This document shows positions 1 to 8,779 of a stretch of 64,000 nucleotides of DNA, piece by piece. The stretch covers positions 1-64,000 of the forward strand of contig CAWESB010000012.1 in NCBI GenBank assembly GCA_963811635.1, read 5' to 3'. Source of the stretch: JAIBJN01 sp963811635 (GTDB lineage: Bacteria > Actinomycetota > Thermoleophilia > Gaiellales > Gaiellaceae). Position 1 is the stretch's first letter. The number at the start of each line of letters is the position of its first letter. The translations under genes and the position numbers were made by a program. The notes under the pieces are model-generated. The model did no database searches and was not told the DNA's origin. It was given only the letters and a program-made list of their open reading frames with translations.

Positions 1-836
1 TCGGGCTCGGGGCCATGGGGAGCCGCATGGCCCGGCGGCTGCTCGACGCCGGGCACGAACTCGTCGTCTGGAACCGGACGCCGGCGCGGGCTGACGAGCT
101 CGCCGCGCGCGGGGCAGAGCTGGCTGTGAGCCCGGCCGACGCTGCTCGGGGCGCCGACGTCGTGATCACGATGGTCGCCGACCCTGCTGCGCTCCAAGCC
201 GTGACGGAAGGGACCGACGGAATCGCGGCCGGCGCCGACGAGACGACCACGGTCATCCAGATGTCGACCGTGGGCCCAGCCGCGATCTCGCGGCTCGCGG
301 CGGCGCTCCCCGCCGGACGGCTGCTCGACGCTCCGGTGCTCGGGAGTCTCGCCGAGGCTGAGGCCGGAGAGCTCCGGATCTTCGTCGGCGGGCCCGACGA
401 GCTAGTCGAGGAGTGGACGCCGCCCCTGTCGGTCCTTGGCTCCCCGCTGCACGTCGGCCCGCTCGGCGCCGGCTCTGCAGCGAAGCTGGTGGCGAACACG
501 ACGCTGTTCGGGACGCTCGGGGTACTCGGCGAGGCGCTCGCACTCGCCGACGCGCTCGGGCTCGACCGCAACACCGCATTCGAGATCCTCGCCTCGACGC
601 CGCTGGCGGCCCAGGCTGAGCGTCGGCGGCCGTCCCTCGAGGCCGGTGAGTACCCGCCGCGTTTCTCGCTCTCGCTCGCGCACAAGGACGCCGACCTCAT
701 CGCCGAGTCGGCCGCTGCCGCCGGCCTCGACCTCCGGCTGGCGGAGGCAGCCCGGAGCTGGCTCCGCGAGGCCGAGGAGGCCGGGCTGGGGGAGGCCGAC
801 TACTCGGCGATGCTCGCCCGGATACTCTCCAGATGA
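1..836 (+). CDS. 3-hydroxyisobutyrate dehydrogenase-family oxidoreductase (5' partial)
   Basis: Beta-hydroxyacid dehydrogenase family enzyme expected to oxidise a 3-hydroxy acid (or reduce a semialdehyde) with NAD(P). The frame enters from the left edge: codons from position 3 read GLGAMGSRMA, the Rossmann dinucleotide motif that normally lies within the first ten or so residues, so only a few N-terminal residues are missing. Later come DAPVLGS (family signature, normally DAPVSGG) and GPLGAGSAAKLVAN, which carries the conserved catalytic Lys. About 277 residues are present, close to the usual 285-295. The stop overlaps the next gene as ATGA, so the two are probably cotranscribed. The substrate cannot be told from sequence. 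Confidence 0.85.
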   Translation, partial: GLGAMGSRMARRLLDAGHELVVWNRTPARADELAARGAELAVSPADAARGADVVITMVADPAALQAVTEGTDGIAAGADETTTVIQMSTVGPAAISRLAAALPAGRLLDAPVLGSLAEAEAGELRIFVGGPDELVEEWTPPLSVLGSPLHVGPLGAGSAAKLVANTTLFGTLGVLGEALALADALGLDRNTAFEILASTPLAAQAERRRPSLEAGEYPPRFSLSLAHKDADLIAESAAAAGLDLRLAEAARSWLREAEEAGLGEADYSAMLARILSR

Positions 837-1145
837 TGTCCGAGACCGAGGGGAACGAGCGTCTGGCCATCGTCGCCAAGCTCCGGCCCGGCTCTCGCGA
901 GCGGGCGAAGGAGATCCTCGCGGAGGGCCCTCCGTACGATCTTGCAGACGCCGGTCTTCCGGCGCCACAGCGTCTTCCTCGCGGGCGACACCGCAGTCTT
1001 CGTCTTCGAGGGCCGGAACATCCATCAGCTGGTCAGCAAGCTGATCGACGACCCGGCCAGTGCGGGCTCCTTCAGTGTGTGGGCGCCGCTCCTCGCGGGG
1101 ACGCCCACGCTTGCGCTGGAAGAGTTCTCGTGGACGAGCGAGTAA
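833..1145 (+). CDS. small conserved protein of unknown function (frameshifted)
   Basis: A protein of about 103 residues whose two halves lie in different frames. The first part starts at ATG 833 and reads to about 952 (ending ...YDLADAG); the second continues one base later as FRRHSVFLAGDTAVFVFEG and ends at 1145. One extra base near 953-955 (GGTC TTC instead of GGC TTC) explains the break. The joined product resembles short actinobacterial proteins with an RHSVFL/VFVFEG core, and I know of no function for them. It overlaps the upstream dehydrogenase by ATGA, so it is probably in the same transcript. The break is probably an indel error, though a true pseudogene cannot be excluded. Confidence 0.6.
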
Positions 1146-1173
1146 CGGCGGTGCGGTTCGTCCTTCGCGCGAC

Positions 1174-1883
1174 TCAGTAGCCGCTGAAGCGCTCCGGGCG
1201 GACTTGTCCTCGGGGACGCCCTCGCCGCTCAGGATCTCCTCCACTGCCTCGACCATCTTCGGTGGCCCGGCGATGAGGTACGTGAACGCGTCGAGCTCGC
1301 CATCGAGGTGGTCGCGGAGCATCTCGGCGTCGATGCGACGAGTTTCGCCCTCCCAGTCCGGGTCGTCGGTCATCGTGAGCACGAGGCGCAGGTTCGGAAG
1401 CGCGCTCTCGAGCTCCTGGAGCTCGTCGAGGAAGGCGGTCGACTCCCGGTCGCGGTTCGAGTAGACGAGCGTCACCCGGTGCGGCAGGCCCTCCTCGGCG
1501 ATGTAGCGGAGCATGCTTCGGAAGACGGTGATCCCGATGCCGCCGGCGATGAACACGTACGGCTGCGACGCGTCCTCGGGGAGGAGGAAGTTCCCCTTCG
1601 GCTGCTCGACTTCCACGTCGGCGCCCACGGCGAGCTCAGCGAGTGAGCGCTTGAAGGCGGAGTCCCGCAGGCGCGTGGCGAGGCCGAGCACCCCGCGGTC
1701 GTTCGGCGACGTCACGACGGTGATGTGACGTCGCGGCCCCTTCTCGTCCTCGTAGGGCGGGTCGAGGAGCGTGACCCAGAAGTACTGGCCTGGCGTGAAG
1801 TCGACCTCTTCGCCGAGCAGGTCGAAGACGACCATCAATGTGCCCTTGGCGACCTCGCGCTTTTCTTTGACCTTCGCCTGCAT
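1174..1883 (-). CDS. FAD/NAD(P)-binding ferredoxin reductase-like oxidoreductase (3' frameshift)
   Basis: Flavin-dependent electron transfer protein of the ferredoxin-NADP reductase superfamily, about 236 residues. Visible are the FAD-binding region (FTPGQYFWV, then RRHITVVTSP near residue 55), the pyridine nucleotide loop IAGGIGITVFRSML near residue 110 and the late LIAGPPKMV motif. The frame stays open past the natural end, but a one-base shift at about 1203 gives the typical C-terminus VRPERFSGY followed by TGA at 1174-1176, so one base seems to be missing there. No iron-sulfur domain is fused. A second relative lies at 54743-55477. The electron partner is unknown. Confidence 0.8.
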
Positions 1884-1933
1884 ACCCTTGCTCTAGTGAA
1901 CGTCCGGGACGAATTCTTACGTGACCGCGCAGA

Positions 1934-3802
1934 TCACGCAGTCGTCGCCAGCGCCTCCAGCAGGTCGTCGGCGTAACGCTCCAGCTTCGCCGGGCCGACG
2001 CCTGAGATCGAGCTCAGCTCTTCGCGCGTCTGCGGTCGAACGGCGGCGATTTCGTGGAGCGTGGCGTCGTGGAACACGACGTACGCGGGCACTTCGTCGG
2101 CCTTTGCGCGATCCGCACGCCAGCGGCGTAGCGCTTCGAACTCCGGCGTGGACGCGGGCTTCTCCTTCGGGCGTGCTGTGGCGACGACGCCGAGCTCTTT
2201 CAGGAAGCGGCTCGGCTTCTCGCCTGCCGTCCACGTGATCGCCAGCCAGCGCTTCGCTCGCGTGATGCCGACGTAGAAGAGGCGGCGCTCTTCGGCCAGG
2301 CGGTCCGCGGTGCGCGCCTTGCCGTACGGGAGCTCCTTCTCCTCCAGGCGCGGGAGGAAGACCGCCTCCCACTCGAGGCCCTTGGCTCGGTGGTACGTCA
2401 GGAGGTGGACGCCCTTGCCCTGGCTCTCGGCGCCGAAGCGCGTCTCCAGGTCGCGGAGGAAGTCGCCGACCGACGCGCCGGCGGGGAGCTGCTCGGCGAG
2501 CGCCAGGAGGCGGCCGAGGTCGGCCTGGCGCGTCAGCTCCTCCTCGCCCAGGCCTGACGGCGGGCTGGCGACCCAGCCTTGCTGGCGGACTGCTTCCGCG
2601 ACCGCTCCGACCGCGGAGGCGTCTCGCCTGGTACGCAGGAGGCGCAGCGTTCGTCGCGCGGCGGGGCGCTGGATGAACGCCGCACCTCGGACCTGGAACG
2701 GGATGCCGGCCAGGGCGAACGCCTCCTCGTAGTCCTCCGAGCGGGCGTTCAGGCGGTACAGGACCGCCATCTCCTCGTACGGGACGCCCTCGCCGGCCAG
2801 GCGGCGGATCTCGGCGACGATGAACTTGGCTTCCGCCTCGCGGTCGGACTGCACCAGGATCGACGGCTCCGTGCCCGCCGGGAGAACCGCGCGCAGGGTC
2901 TTCTCGGAGCCGCCCAGCTCCGGGACGAGGCGGTTCGCGACCGACAGGATCTCCGGCGTCGAGCGGTAGTTCTCCTCCAGGCGGACGACGAGCGCGCCCG
3001 GGAACCTCGAAGGCATCCCGAGCAGGTAGTCGGGCGTCGCGCCCGTGAACGAGTAGATCGACTGGTAGTCGTCGCCGACGACGCAGAGGTCGTCGCGGTC
3101 GCCGAGCCAGCGCTCCAGCAGGGTCTGCTGGAGGAGGTTGACGTCCTGGTACTCGTCGACCGTGAACGCCCGGTAGCGCTCGCGGAACGCCGCGCACGCC
3201 GCCGCGTCCTCGTCGTACATGCGGATCGCGAGCTCCAGGAGGTCCTCGAAGTCGATGGCGCCGCGCGACTCCTTGCGCTGCTCGTACGAGCGGAAGGCCC
3301 GCTCCATCAGGTCGTCCGGGATCGGCGGCTCGTGCTCGCCGAGCGACGAGCGATAGGTCTCCGGCGTCAGGCGGCGGTTCTTGGCCCACTCGATCTCCGT
3401 CGCCAGGTCGGCGAGCGGGCGGAAGCGGTACGCGCCGGGCAACGCCCGGGCGATCGGCAGCAGCACGGAGGCCTTCGACGGGAGCAGCTCGCCGAGCTCC
3501 TCGCCGCGGAAGTAGCGCAGCTGCGCCAGCGCCGCGGCGTGGAACGTCCGCGCCGGGACGCCCGTGGCCCCGAGAGCGGCCAGCCGCGAGCGCATCTCCG
3601 TCGCCGCCTTGTCCGTGAACGTGACCGCGAGGATCTGGCCGGGCTCGAACGCGCCCGTCGCGACCTGGTTCGCGACCCGGCGCGTGATCGTCGTCGTCTT
3701 GCCCGAGCCGGCGCCCGCGAGGATGCAGACCGGGCCGCGCACGGCCTCGACCGCGCGGCGTTGCTCCGGGTTCAGCCCGGCGAAGACGTCCTCAGAAACC
3801 AC
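1934..3802 (-). CDS. uvrD2: UvrD/PcrA-type superfamily 1 DNA helicase with HRDC domain
   Basis: ATP-dependent 3'-5' DNA helicase of 622 residues. Walker A is GAGSGKT at residues 30-36, motif II is DEYQD near 216, and the late helicase motifs include LTYHRAKGLEWE and RLFYVGITRAKR. The last about 65 residues (VFHDATLHEIA ... ISGVGPAKLERY) form an HRDC domain, the layout of mycobacterial UvrD2. I do not see the four-cysteine motif that mycobacterial UvrD2 carries before HRDC. The start GTG 3802 follows a -10-like TAGTCT on the minus strand by 7 nt, which suggests a leaderless mRNA. Likely role: DNA repair or replication housekeeping. Confidence 0.9.
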   Translation of the reverse strand: MVSEDVFAGLNPEQRRAVEAVRGPVCILAGAGSGKTTTITRRVANQVATGAFEPGQILAVTFTDKAATEMRSRLAALGATGVPARTFHAAALAQLRYFRGEELGELLPSKASVLLPIARALPGAYRFRPLADLATEIEWAKNRRLTPETYRSSLGEHEPPIPDDLMERAFRSYEQRKESRGAIDFEDLLELAIRMYDEDAAACAAFRERYRAFTVDEYQDVNLLQQTLLERWLGDRDDLCVVGDDYQSIYSFTGATPDYLLGMPSRFPGALVVRLEENYRSTPEILSVANRLVPELGGSEKTLRAVLPAGTEPSILVQSDREAEAKFIVAEIRRLAGEGVPYEEMAVLYRLNARSEDYEEAFALAGIPFQVRGAAFIQRPAARRTLRLLRTRRDASAVGAVAEAVRQQGWVASPPSGLGEEELTRQADLGRLLALAEQLPAGASVGDFLRDLETRFGAESQGKGVHLLTYHRAKGLEWEAVFLPRLEEKELPYGKARTADRLAEERRLFYVGITRAKRWLAITWTAGEKPSRFLKELGVVATARPKEKPASTPEFEALRRWRADRAKADEVPAYVVFHDATLHEIAAVRPQTREELSSISGVGPAKLERYADDLLEALATTA

Positions 3803-3809
3803 CCGGCCG

Positions 3810-3815
3810 AGACTA
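3810..3815 (-). promoter_or_regulatory. -10 element of uvrD2 (leaderless)
   Basis: TAGTCT on the minus strand lies 7 nt before the GTG start of the helicase. This spacing places the transcription start at or next to the start codon. Confidence 0.5.
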
Positions 3816-3855
3816 CCCGGCGCTCAGGAGGGCATCTGTGCCGGAAGCGTGAAAG

Positions 3856-5646
3856 CTAGGCGGCGGTCTCGGAGACGTCGTCTTCGCGACTTGCGCGGAA
3901 GAGCGCCTCGATCTCGCCGGCCGGCACGGGGCGGCTGAAGTAGAAGCCCTGGCCGAGGTCGCAGCCGTGCGCGATCAGAAACTGCCGCTGCTCCTCGGTC
4001 TCGATGCCCTCGGCGAGCGGCTCCAGGCCGAGGTTCCGAGCCAGCTGGACGATCGACGCCGTCAGGACGGCGGTGCCCGACTCGTCCTCCAACCCCCCGA
4101 CGAAGGAGCGGTCGATCTTGAGCATGCTCACCCGCATCTGGTTGAGGCGGCTGAGCGAGGAGTGGCCGGCGCCGAAGTCGTCGATCGCGAGGCGCAGGCC
4201 GCGCTCGTGCAGCTCCGCGAGCACGAACTCCATGCTGCGCCGGCCGTCGAAGACGAACGCCGCCTCGGTGAACTCGATCATCAGCCGGTCGGGGCTGAGG
4301 CCGAAGGTCTCGATGGTGGCGAGCACGTGGCGCATGGCCGTCGGCTGCCAGAAGGAGGGCGGGAGGTTGATGGAGACGTAGAGGTCGAGCCCGGCCTCGT
4401 GCCACTCGGAGGCCTGGCGGCAGGCCTCGCCGAGCACCCAGTCGCTGAGCTGGCCCATGAGGCCGGTGCGCTCGGCCAGCGGCAGGAACTCTCCGGGCGG
4501 GACGAGGCGGTCGCCGTCCTGCCAGCGGATGAGCGCCTCGACGCCGACGATCTCGCCCGACTCGAGGCGGACGAGCGGCTGGTAGTGGAGCACGAGCTCC
4601 TCCTCGCGCTCGAGGGCGCCGCGGAGGCGGCCGGCCATCGAGAGCTGGGCGAGCGGGTCGCCGCCCTCGAGGGTGTAGACGAGATAGCGGTCGCGGCCGT
4701 CGTCCTTCGCCTTGTACATGGCCGCGTCCGCGTGCTTGAGCAGCGTCTCGGTGTCGGGCGCGTCGAGCGGGAAGAGGCTGATGCCGACGCTCGCGCTCAC
4801 GAAGATCTCGACGCCGGAGACGACGAACGGGTCGCGCAGCGCGCGGCGGATCCGGCGGGCGACCGCCTCGGCCCCGTAGCGGACGCCTTCGACGTCGACG
4901 GCGCCGTCGGTGCGGTCGGTGCCGGGCACGAGCAGGAGGAACTCGTCGCCGCCGTGGCGGGCCACGACCTCCTCCGCGCGCGTCGCGCGGCGCAGGCGCG
5001 CCGCGACTGCGGAGAGGAGCTCGTCGCCGGCCTGGTGGCCGAAGCTGTCGTTGATGAGCTTGAAGTCGTCGAGGTCGACGAAGAGGACGGCGAGCGCGGG
5101 CGCATCGACGACCGCCTGCTCCAGGCGCTCCTGGAAGGCGACCCGGTTGGGGAGCCCGGTCAGGGCGTCGTGGTAGGCGATGTGCTTGAGCTGGCGCTGC
5201 GCGTCGGCGAGAGCCTCGGCGGCGTGCTTGCGCTCGGTGATCTCGACGACGATCCCGTCGACGAGCAGGCGCCCGTCCTCGCTGCGCCGCGGGTGCATGC
5301 GGTCCCAGACCCAGCGGATGCGCTCGTCGTAGCCGATCAGCCGGTACTCGATCTCGCACGGCTCCCCGCGCTCGATCGCCTCGTAGGAGGCTTCGTAGGC
5401 GGTGCGGTCGTCGGGGTGGACTGCGTCCTCCCACGCCTCCTCGGGCGTGCGGTCGTCGGGCAGGGGCCCGAGGATGCTCTCCAGACCGGCGCCGATGAAC
5501 GTGTTGCAGACGTACGTCTCGTCCGACTGCATCTCCATCTCGTAGAGATGGATGGCAACCGTGCCGGCCACGCGGTGGAGGACGTCGCTCGTGGCGAGCG
5601 CCTGGGCGAGCGCACGATGGTTGTCGTCGCTGGAGATTTCGAGCAT
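3856..5646 (-). CDS. PAS-GGDEF-EAL cyclic-di-GMP turnover protein
   Basis: Cytoplasmic protein of 596 residues: an N-terminal PAS-like domain (about 10-135, ending EITERK), a GGDEF diguanylate cyclase (about 150-320) and an EAL phosphodiesterase (about 335-585). Both active sites look intact: RHGGDEF in the cyclase; EALIRW, DDFGAGHSSL and AEGIET in the phosphodiesterase. No membrane segment is seen. I chose ATG 5646 because upstream in-frame sequence is the antisense of the neighbouring aminotransferase. It probably both makes and breaks c-di-GMP, gated by the PAS signal. It is divergent from the aminotransferase gene across 87 bp. Confidence 0.9.
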   Translation of the reverse strand: MLEISSDDNHRALAQALATSDVLHRVAGTVAIHLYEMEMQSDETYVCNTFIGAGLESILGPLPDDRTPEEAWEDAVHPDDRTAYEASYEAIERGEPCEIEYRLIGYDERIRWVWDRMHPRRSEDGRLLVDGIVVEITERKHAAEALADAQRQLKHIAYHDALTGLPNRVAFQERLEQAVVDAPALAVLFVDLDDFKLINDSFGHQAGDELLSAVAARLRRATRAEEVVARHGGDEFLLLVPGTDRTDGAVDVEGVRYGAEAVARRIRRALRDPFVVSGVEIFVSASVGISLFPLDAPDTETLLKHADAAMYKAKDDGRDRYLVYTLEGGDPLAQLSMAGRLRGALEREEELVLHYQPLVRLESGEIVGVEALIRWQDGDRLVPPGEFLPLAERTGLMGQLSDWVLGEACRQASEWHEAGLDLYVSINLPPSFWQPTAMRHVLATIETFGLSPDRLMIEFTEAAFVFDGRRSMEFVLAELHERGLRLAIDDFGAGHSSLSRLNQMRVSMLKIDRSFVGGLEDESGTAVLTASIVQLARNLGLEPLAEGIETEEQRQFLIAHGCDLGQGFYFSRPVPAGEIEALFRASREDDVSETAA

Positions 5647-5720
5647 GGGCTGGGCCGCGCAGTCGGCTTTCCTCCCATCGGCAGCTGGGCGGGGAAAGTG
5701 AAGCCCCGGAGGGAAGGCAC

Positions 5721-5726
5721 TAGCAT
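5721..5726 (+). promoter_or_regulatory. -10 element of aminotransferase gene (leaderless)
   Basis: TAGCAT followed by 7 nt and the GTG start at 5734. Confidence 0.5.
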
Positions 5727-5733
5727 CGTCCCC

Positions 5734-6868
5734 GTGCGCCCGAGGCCCGACCGGATCGACCGCCTGCCCGAGCAGTACTTCGCGCGGCTGCTCGCGCGCG
5801 TCGCCGCCGCGGCCGCCCAGGGCGGGGAGGAGGTGATCGACCTCGGGCGCGGGAACCCGGACATCGGGCCGCCGCAGCACGTGATCGACGCGCTCGCCGA
5901 GGCCGCCAACGACCACTCCGCACACGGCTATCCGCCCTTCCGCGGCATCCCGGAGCTGAAGGACGCGGTCGCCGCCCGCTACCGCGACGTCTACGGCGTC
6001 GAGCTCGACCCCGAGCGCGAGGTGGCCGTCGTCCCGGGGACGAAGACGGCGATCGTCGAGGTCGCCATGTGCCTGGCGGAGCGGGGAAGCACGATCCTGC
6101 TGCCCGATCCGGGCTACCCGGACTACACCTCAGGTGTCGCGCTCGCGGGCGCGCGCGAGGGCCGCGTCTACCTCGACCCGGACGCGGACTTCGCGCCCGA
6201 CCTCGCAGGGCGCGCCCAGGGACGACGTCGCCGCCCTCTACCTCAACTACCCCTCCAACCCCTGCTCGGCCTCGGCGCCGCCCGGCGTCTTCGCGGAGAC
6301 CGTGCGCTGGGCGGAGGAGACGGGCGCCGCCGTCCTGCACGACTTCGCCTACGCCGACCTGATGTTCGACGGGCTCGCGCCCACGAGCTTCCTGACCGAG
6401 CCGGGCGCGAAGGAGGTCGGCGCCGAGCTCTTCTCCATGTCCAAGAGCTACGGCATGGCGGGCTGGCGGCTCGGCTTCGTCGTCGGGAACGCCGAGCTGG
6501 TCGAGCGCGTGAACCTGCTCCAGGACCACGTGCGCGCGGGCGTCTTCCGGCCGATCCAGGCGGCGGGCGTCGCGGCGCTGACCGGGCCGCAGGAGTCCGT
6601 CGAGGAGCGCCGCGCGATCTACGAGCGCCGGCGCGACCAGGTGACGTCGCTGCTCCCGGACACGCGCTCCGACTCGACGTTCTACGTCTGGTGGCGCCTG
6701 CCGGAGGGCCTCGGCGCCGAGCGCATCCTCGAGGAGACGCGGGTCGCCGTCGCCCCCGGCGAGGGGTTCGGGCCGAGCGGGTCCGGCTGGGCGCGGATCT
6801 CGCTGGCCACGCCGGACGACCGCCTCGACGAGGGCCTCGCGCGCCTCGCGACCGCGCTCGCCCGCTAG
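5734..6868 (+). CDS. class I/II PLP-dependent aminotransferase (frameshifted)
   Basis: Fold-type I aminotransferase of about 378 residues, similar to the LL-diaminopimelate/aspartate aminotransferase group. The N-terminal half (GTG 5734, DLGRGNPDIGPP, PGTKTAIVEV) is in one frame up to about 6210. The rest (LYLNYPSNP, FSMSKSYGMAGWRLGF with the PLP Lys, and ISLATPDD near the end) is in the next frame, so one extra base lies at about 6205-6215. The stop TAG at 6866-6868 shares the palindrome CTAG with the stop of convergent infA. The amino donor is not predictable; the nearby Lrp regulator and EamA exporter make an amino acid substrate likely. Confidence 0.85.
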
Positions 6869-7086
6869 CGGTACCGGTAGACGATCCGGCCGCGCGTCAG
6901 GTCGTACGGGGAGAGCTCCACCTTGACCCGGTCGCCGGGGAAGATCTTGATCCGGTGGCGGCGCATCTTGCCGGCCGTGTAGCCCAGCACGTCCTGGCCG
7001 GTGTCGAGGCTCACCTTGAACATCCCGTTCGGGAAGGCCTCGGCGACCTCGCCCTCCAGCTCGAGCTTTTCTTCCTTTGTGGCTAT
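6865..7086 (-). CDS. infA: translation initiation factor IF-1 with apparent ATA start codon
   Basis: IF-1 is an essential single OB-fold protein that binds the ribosomal A site during initiation. The 73-residue product contains the family core FPNGMFKVSL, GKMRRHRIKI, PGDRVKVELSPYD and RGRIVYRYR. No ATG, GTG or TTG is in frame upstream for at least 15 codons. The N-terminus expected from the family (ATKEEKLELEGEV) begins right after an ATA codon at 7084-7086. That codon lies 7 nt after AGGAGG in a perfect Shine-Dalgarno (AAGGAGGTGA), so AUA seems to be the start. A base error (ATG to ATA) is the main alternative. The gene converges on the aminotransferase with a 4-bp overlap. Confidence 0.88.
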   Translation of the reverse strand: MATKEEKLELEGEVAEAFPNGMFKVSLDTGQDVLGYTAGKMRRHRIKIFPGDRVKVELSPYDLTRGRIVYRYR

Positions 7087-7087
7087 C

Positions 7088-7117
7088 GCGTCACCTCCTT
7101 TTCGGGCGGGAGAATAA
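7088..7117 (-). promoter_or_regulatory. infA promoter and Shine-Dalgarno
   Basis: On the minus strand TATTCT (-10) is followed by CCCGCCCG and then AAAAGGAGGTGA immediately before CGCG-ATA. This is a short leader with an unusually strong ribosome binding site, unlike the leaderless neighbours. Confidence 0.55.
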
Positions 7118-7123
7118 CGCGCG

Positions 7124-7579
7124 CTAGGCCACGGGCAAAGGCCTCGGCGACACAGGCGCGGAGTGGATGATCGAGGTCGTCGTCTGCCCGTAGAGGACGA
7201 AGCGGTCGAGGATCGGCTCGAGGTCCTCCATCGCGCGCAGGTGGAGCTTCACGAAGAAGCAGTCCTCGCCGGTGATCCGGTAGCACTCGACCACCTCCGG
7301 GATCTCGCGCGCGACCTCCGGGATCTTGTGCAGCTGGCGCGAGGCGGGGCGGACCCTGACGACGGCCGCGAGCGGATAGCCGATCGCCTTCGGGTCGATC
7401 GTCGCGTGGTAGCCGGTGATCACCCCGGCGCGCTCGAGCCGCTGCACGCGCTCGGCGACCGCCGGCGGCGAGAGGCTGACGCGGCGGCCGAGCTCGGCCA
7501 TCGAGAGCCGCGCCTCGGCCTGGAGCTCCTCGACGATCCGACGGTTGGTGTCGTCCAGGAGCGGCGATTCGACGGCCAT
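7124..7579 (-). CDS. Lrp/AsnC-family transcriptional regulator
   Basis: A protein of 151 residues with the Lrp/AsnC layout: an N-terminal winged helix-turn-helix (LLDDTNRRIVEELQ, MAELGRRVSLSPPAVAERVQRLERAGVI) and a C-terminal RAM/ligand domain (VVRVRP, VVECYRITGEDCFFVKLHL). Such proteins sense amino acids and form octamers. The gene is divergent from an EamA exporter across 92 bp that hold a 10-bp palindrome. This is the usual arrangement of a regulator controlling an adjacent amino acid exporter, which is an inference here. Confidence 0.9.
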   Translation of the reverse strand: MAVESPLLDDTNRRIVEELQAEARLSMAELGRRVSLSPPAVAERVQRLERAGVITGYHATIDPKAIGYPLAAVVRVRPASRQLHKIPEVAREIPEVVECYRITGEDCFFVKLHLRAMEDLEPILDRFVLYGQTTTSIIHSAPVSPRPLPVA

Positions 7580-7635
7580 CAGCTCAGAACTCCTTCCATC
7601 CGGAGGCGATCAGCGGAAAATGCCTTGGCTCGGCC

Positions 7636-7645
7636 ATTTCGAAAT
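7636..7645. promoter_or_regulatory. palindrome, candidate Lrp operator
   Basis: ATTTCGAAAT, a perfect AT-rich 10-bp palindrome in an otherwise GC-rich divergent promoter region between the Lrp gene and the EamA gene. Operator function is inference. Confidence 0.35.
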
Positions 7646-7659
7646 CCTAGCGCCGCGGC

Positions 7660-7665
7660 GACAAT
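7660..7665 (+). promoter_or_regulatory. -10 element of EamA exporter gene
   Basis: GACAAT followed by 6 nt and ATG 7672, consistent with a leaderless mRNA. Confidence 0.4.
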
Positions 7666-7671
7666 TTCTCC

Positions 7672-8535
7672 ATGGAGACGACCGTCGCCGTCCGCCGCCT
7701 CGAGCGGGTGCCGCCCGCGACCTACTTCGTCGGCTCGGCGATCTTCCACTACCTCGGGCCGGCCTTCGCCGTCCTCCTCTTCGCCCTCGTGGAGCCGCTC
7801 GGGGTCGCGTGGCTCCGCATCGCCAGCGCGGCGCTGATCTTCGCGGTGTGGCGCCGGCCCTGGCGGACGCTGGCGGCGCTCGATCTCTCCGGGCGGCGGC
7901 TCGTGGTCGCGATGGGGACCGTCCTGGCGGTGATGAACGTCTGCTTCTACGTCTCCATCGACCGGCTCCCGCTCGGGACGGTCGCCGCGATCGAGTTCCT
8001 GCCGGTGATCGCCCTCGCGGCGATCGGCGCGCGCACCTGGAGGAACGGGGCGGCGCTCGTCCTGGCCGTCGGCGGCGTCTACCTGCTCACCGACGTCCAG
8101 CTCGCGGCCGAGCCCGTCGGGATCGCGTTCGCCTTCGCCAACGCGGCGCTCTTCGCCCTCTACATCGTCCTCGCGCACCGGGTCGCCCAGCACGGCGCCA
8201 TGGCCGGGATCGACGGGCTCGCCGCCGCGATGCTGATCGCCTGGGTGGTCGCGACGCCGCTGGGAGGCTGGGCGGCGGTGCCCGCGCTCACCGACCCGGT
8301 CGCCCTGCTGGCCGGGATCGGCGTGGGGGTGACGTCCTCGGTCATCCCCTACGTGTGCGACCAGCTCGCGATGGCGCGGATGCCGCGGGCGACCTACGCG
8401 CTGCTCGTCTCGCTCCTGCCGGCGACGGCGACCGTGATCGGGATCCTCGTCCTCGGCCAGATCCCGACCGCCGCGGAGGTCGCGGGCGTCGCGCTCGTCG
8501 TCGGGGGCGTCGCGGTGCACCGCGATCCGGTCTAG
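7672..8535 (+). CDS. EamA-family transporter (RhtA-like exporter)
   Basis: A 287-residue membrane protein with about ten hydrophobic segments in two EamA repeats, for example ATYFVGSAIFHYLGPAF near the start and ATYALLVSLLPATATVIGIL near the end. It resembles RhtA/YddG-type exporters of threonine, homoserine or other metabolites. Its position opposite an Lrp-type regulator supports an amino acid export role. The exact substrate cannot be inferred. Confidence 0.85.
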   Translation: METTVAVRRLERVPPATYFVGSAIFHYLGPAFAVLLFALVEPLGVAWLRIASAALIFAVWRRPWRTLAALDLSGRRLVVAMGTVLAVMNVCFYVSIDRLPLGTVAAIEFLPVIALAAIGARTWRNGAALVLAVGGVYLLTDVQLAAEPVGIAFAFANAALFALYIVLAHRVAQHGAMAGIDGLAAAMLIAWVVATPLGGWAAVPALTDPVALLAGIGVGVTSSVIPYVCDQLAMARMPRATYALLVSLLPATATVIGILVLGQIPTAAEVAGVALVVGGVAVHRDPV

Positions 8536-8548
8536 CCGAACCCGGTCC

Positions 8549-8554
8549 TACCAT
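8549..8554 (+). promoter_or_regulatory. -10 element of small membrane protein gene
   Basis: TACCAT followed by 6 nt and ATG 8561. Confidence 0.4.
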
Positions 8555-8560
8555 CCGTCC

Positions 8561-8746
8561 ATGGAGCCTGCGCACGGCAGGCGGCTCTCCCGCCTGGCGG
8601 TCACGCTCTGGGTCGCAGTCCCGGCCCTCCTCGCCGTCGCGCTCTGGGCGGACCCGGACTGGGCCCGCGTGTTCTACGCCTTCGTCCTGCTCACGGTTGT
8701 GTCGCTCGCGACCGCCTCGCTCGGGTCGCACGCGGACGCGGAATAG
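8561..8746 (+). CDS. small two-span membrane protein, unknown function
   Basis: A 61-residue protein with a basic N-terminus and two hydrophobic stretches (LAVTLWVAVPALLAVALWA and VFYAFVLLTVVSLATASLG) separated by ADPDWAR. I do not recognise a family. Support for coding comes from G/C-rich third positions, a leaderless-type -10 six nt upstream, and its fit between the exporter and the next membrane protein gene. Confidence 0.55.
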   Translation: MEPAHGRRLSRLAVTLWVAVPALLAVALWADPDWARVFYAFVLLTVVSLATASLGSHADAE

Positions 8747-8767
8747 CCCCGTCGCCCGGGGGTCTGA

Positions 8768-8773
8768 AAGACT
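8768..8773 (+). promoter_or_regulatory. -10 element of DUF998-like gene
   Basis: AAGACT followed by 6 nt and ATG 8780. The first base departs from TANNNT. Confidence 0.3.
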
Positions 8774-8779
8774 CGCGAC

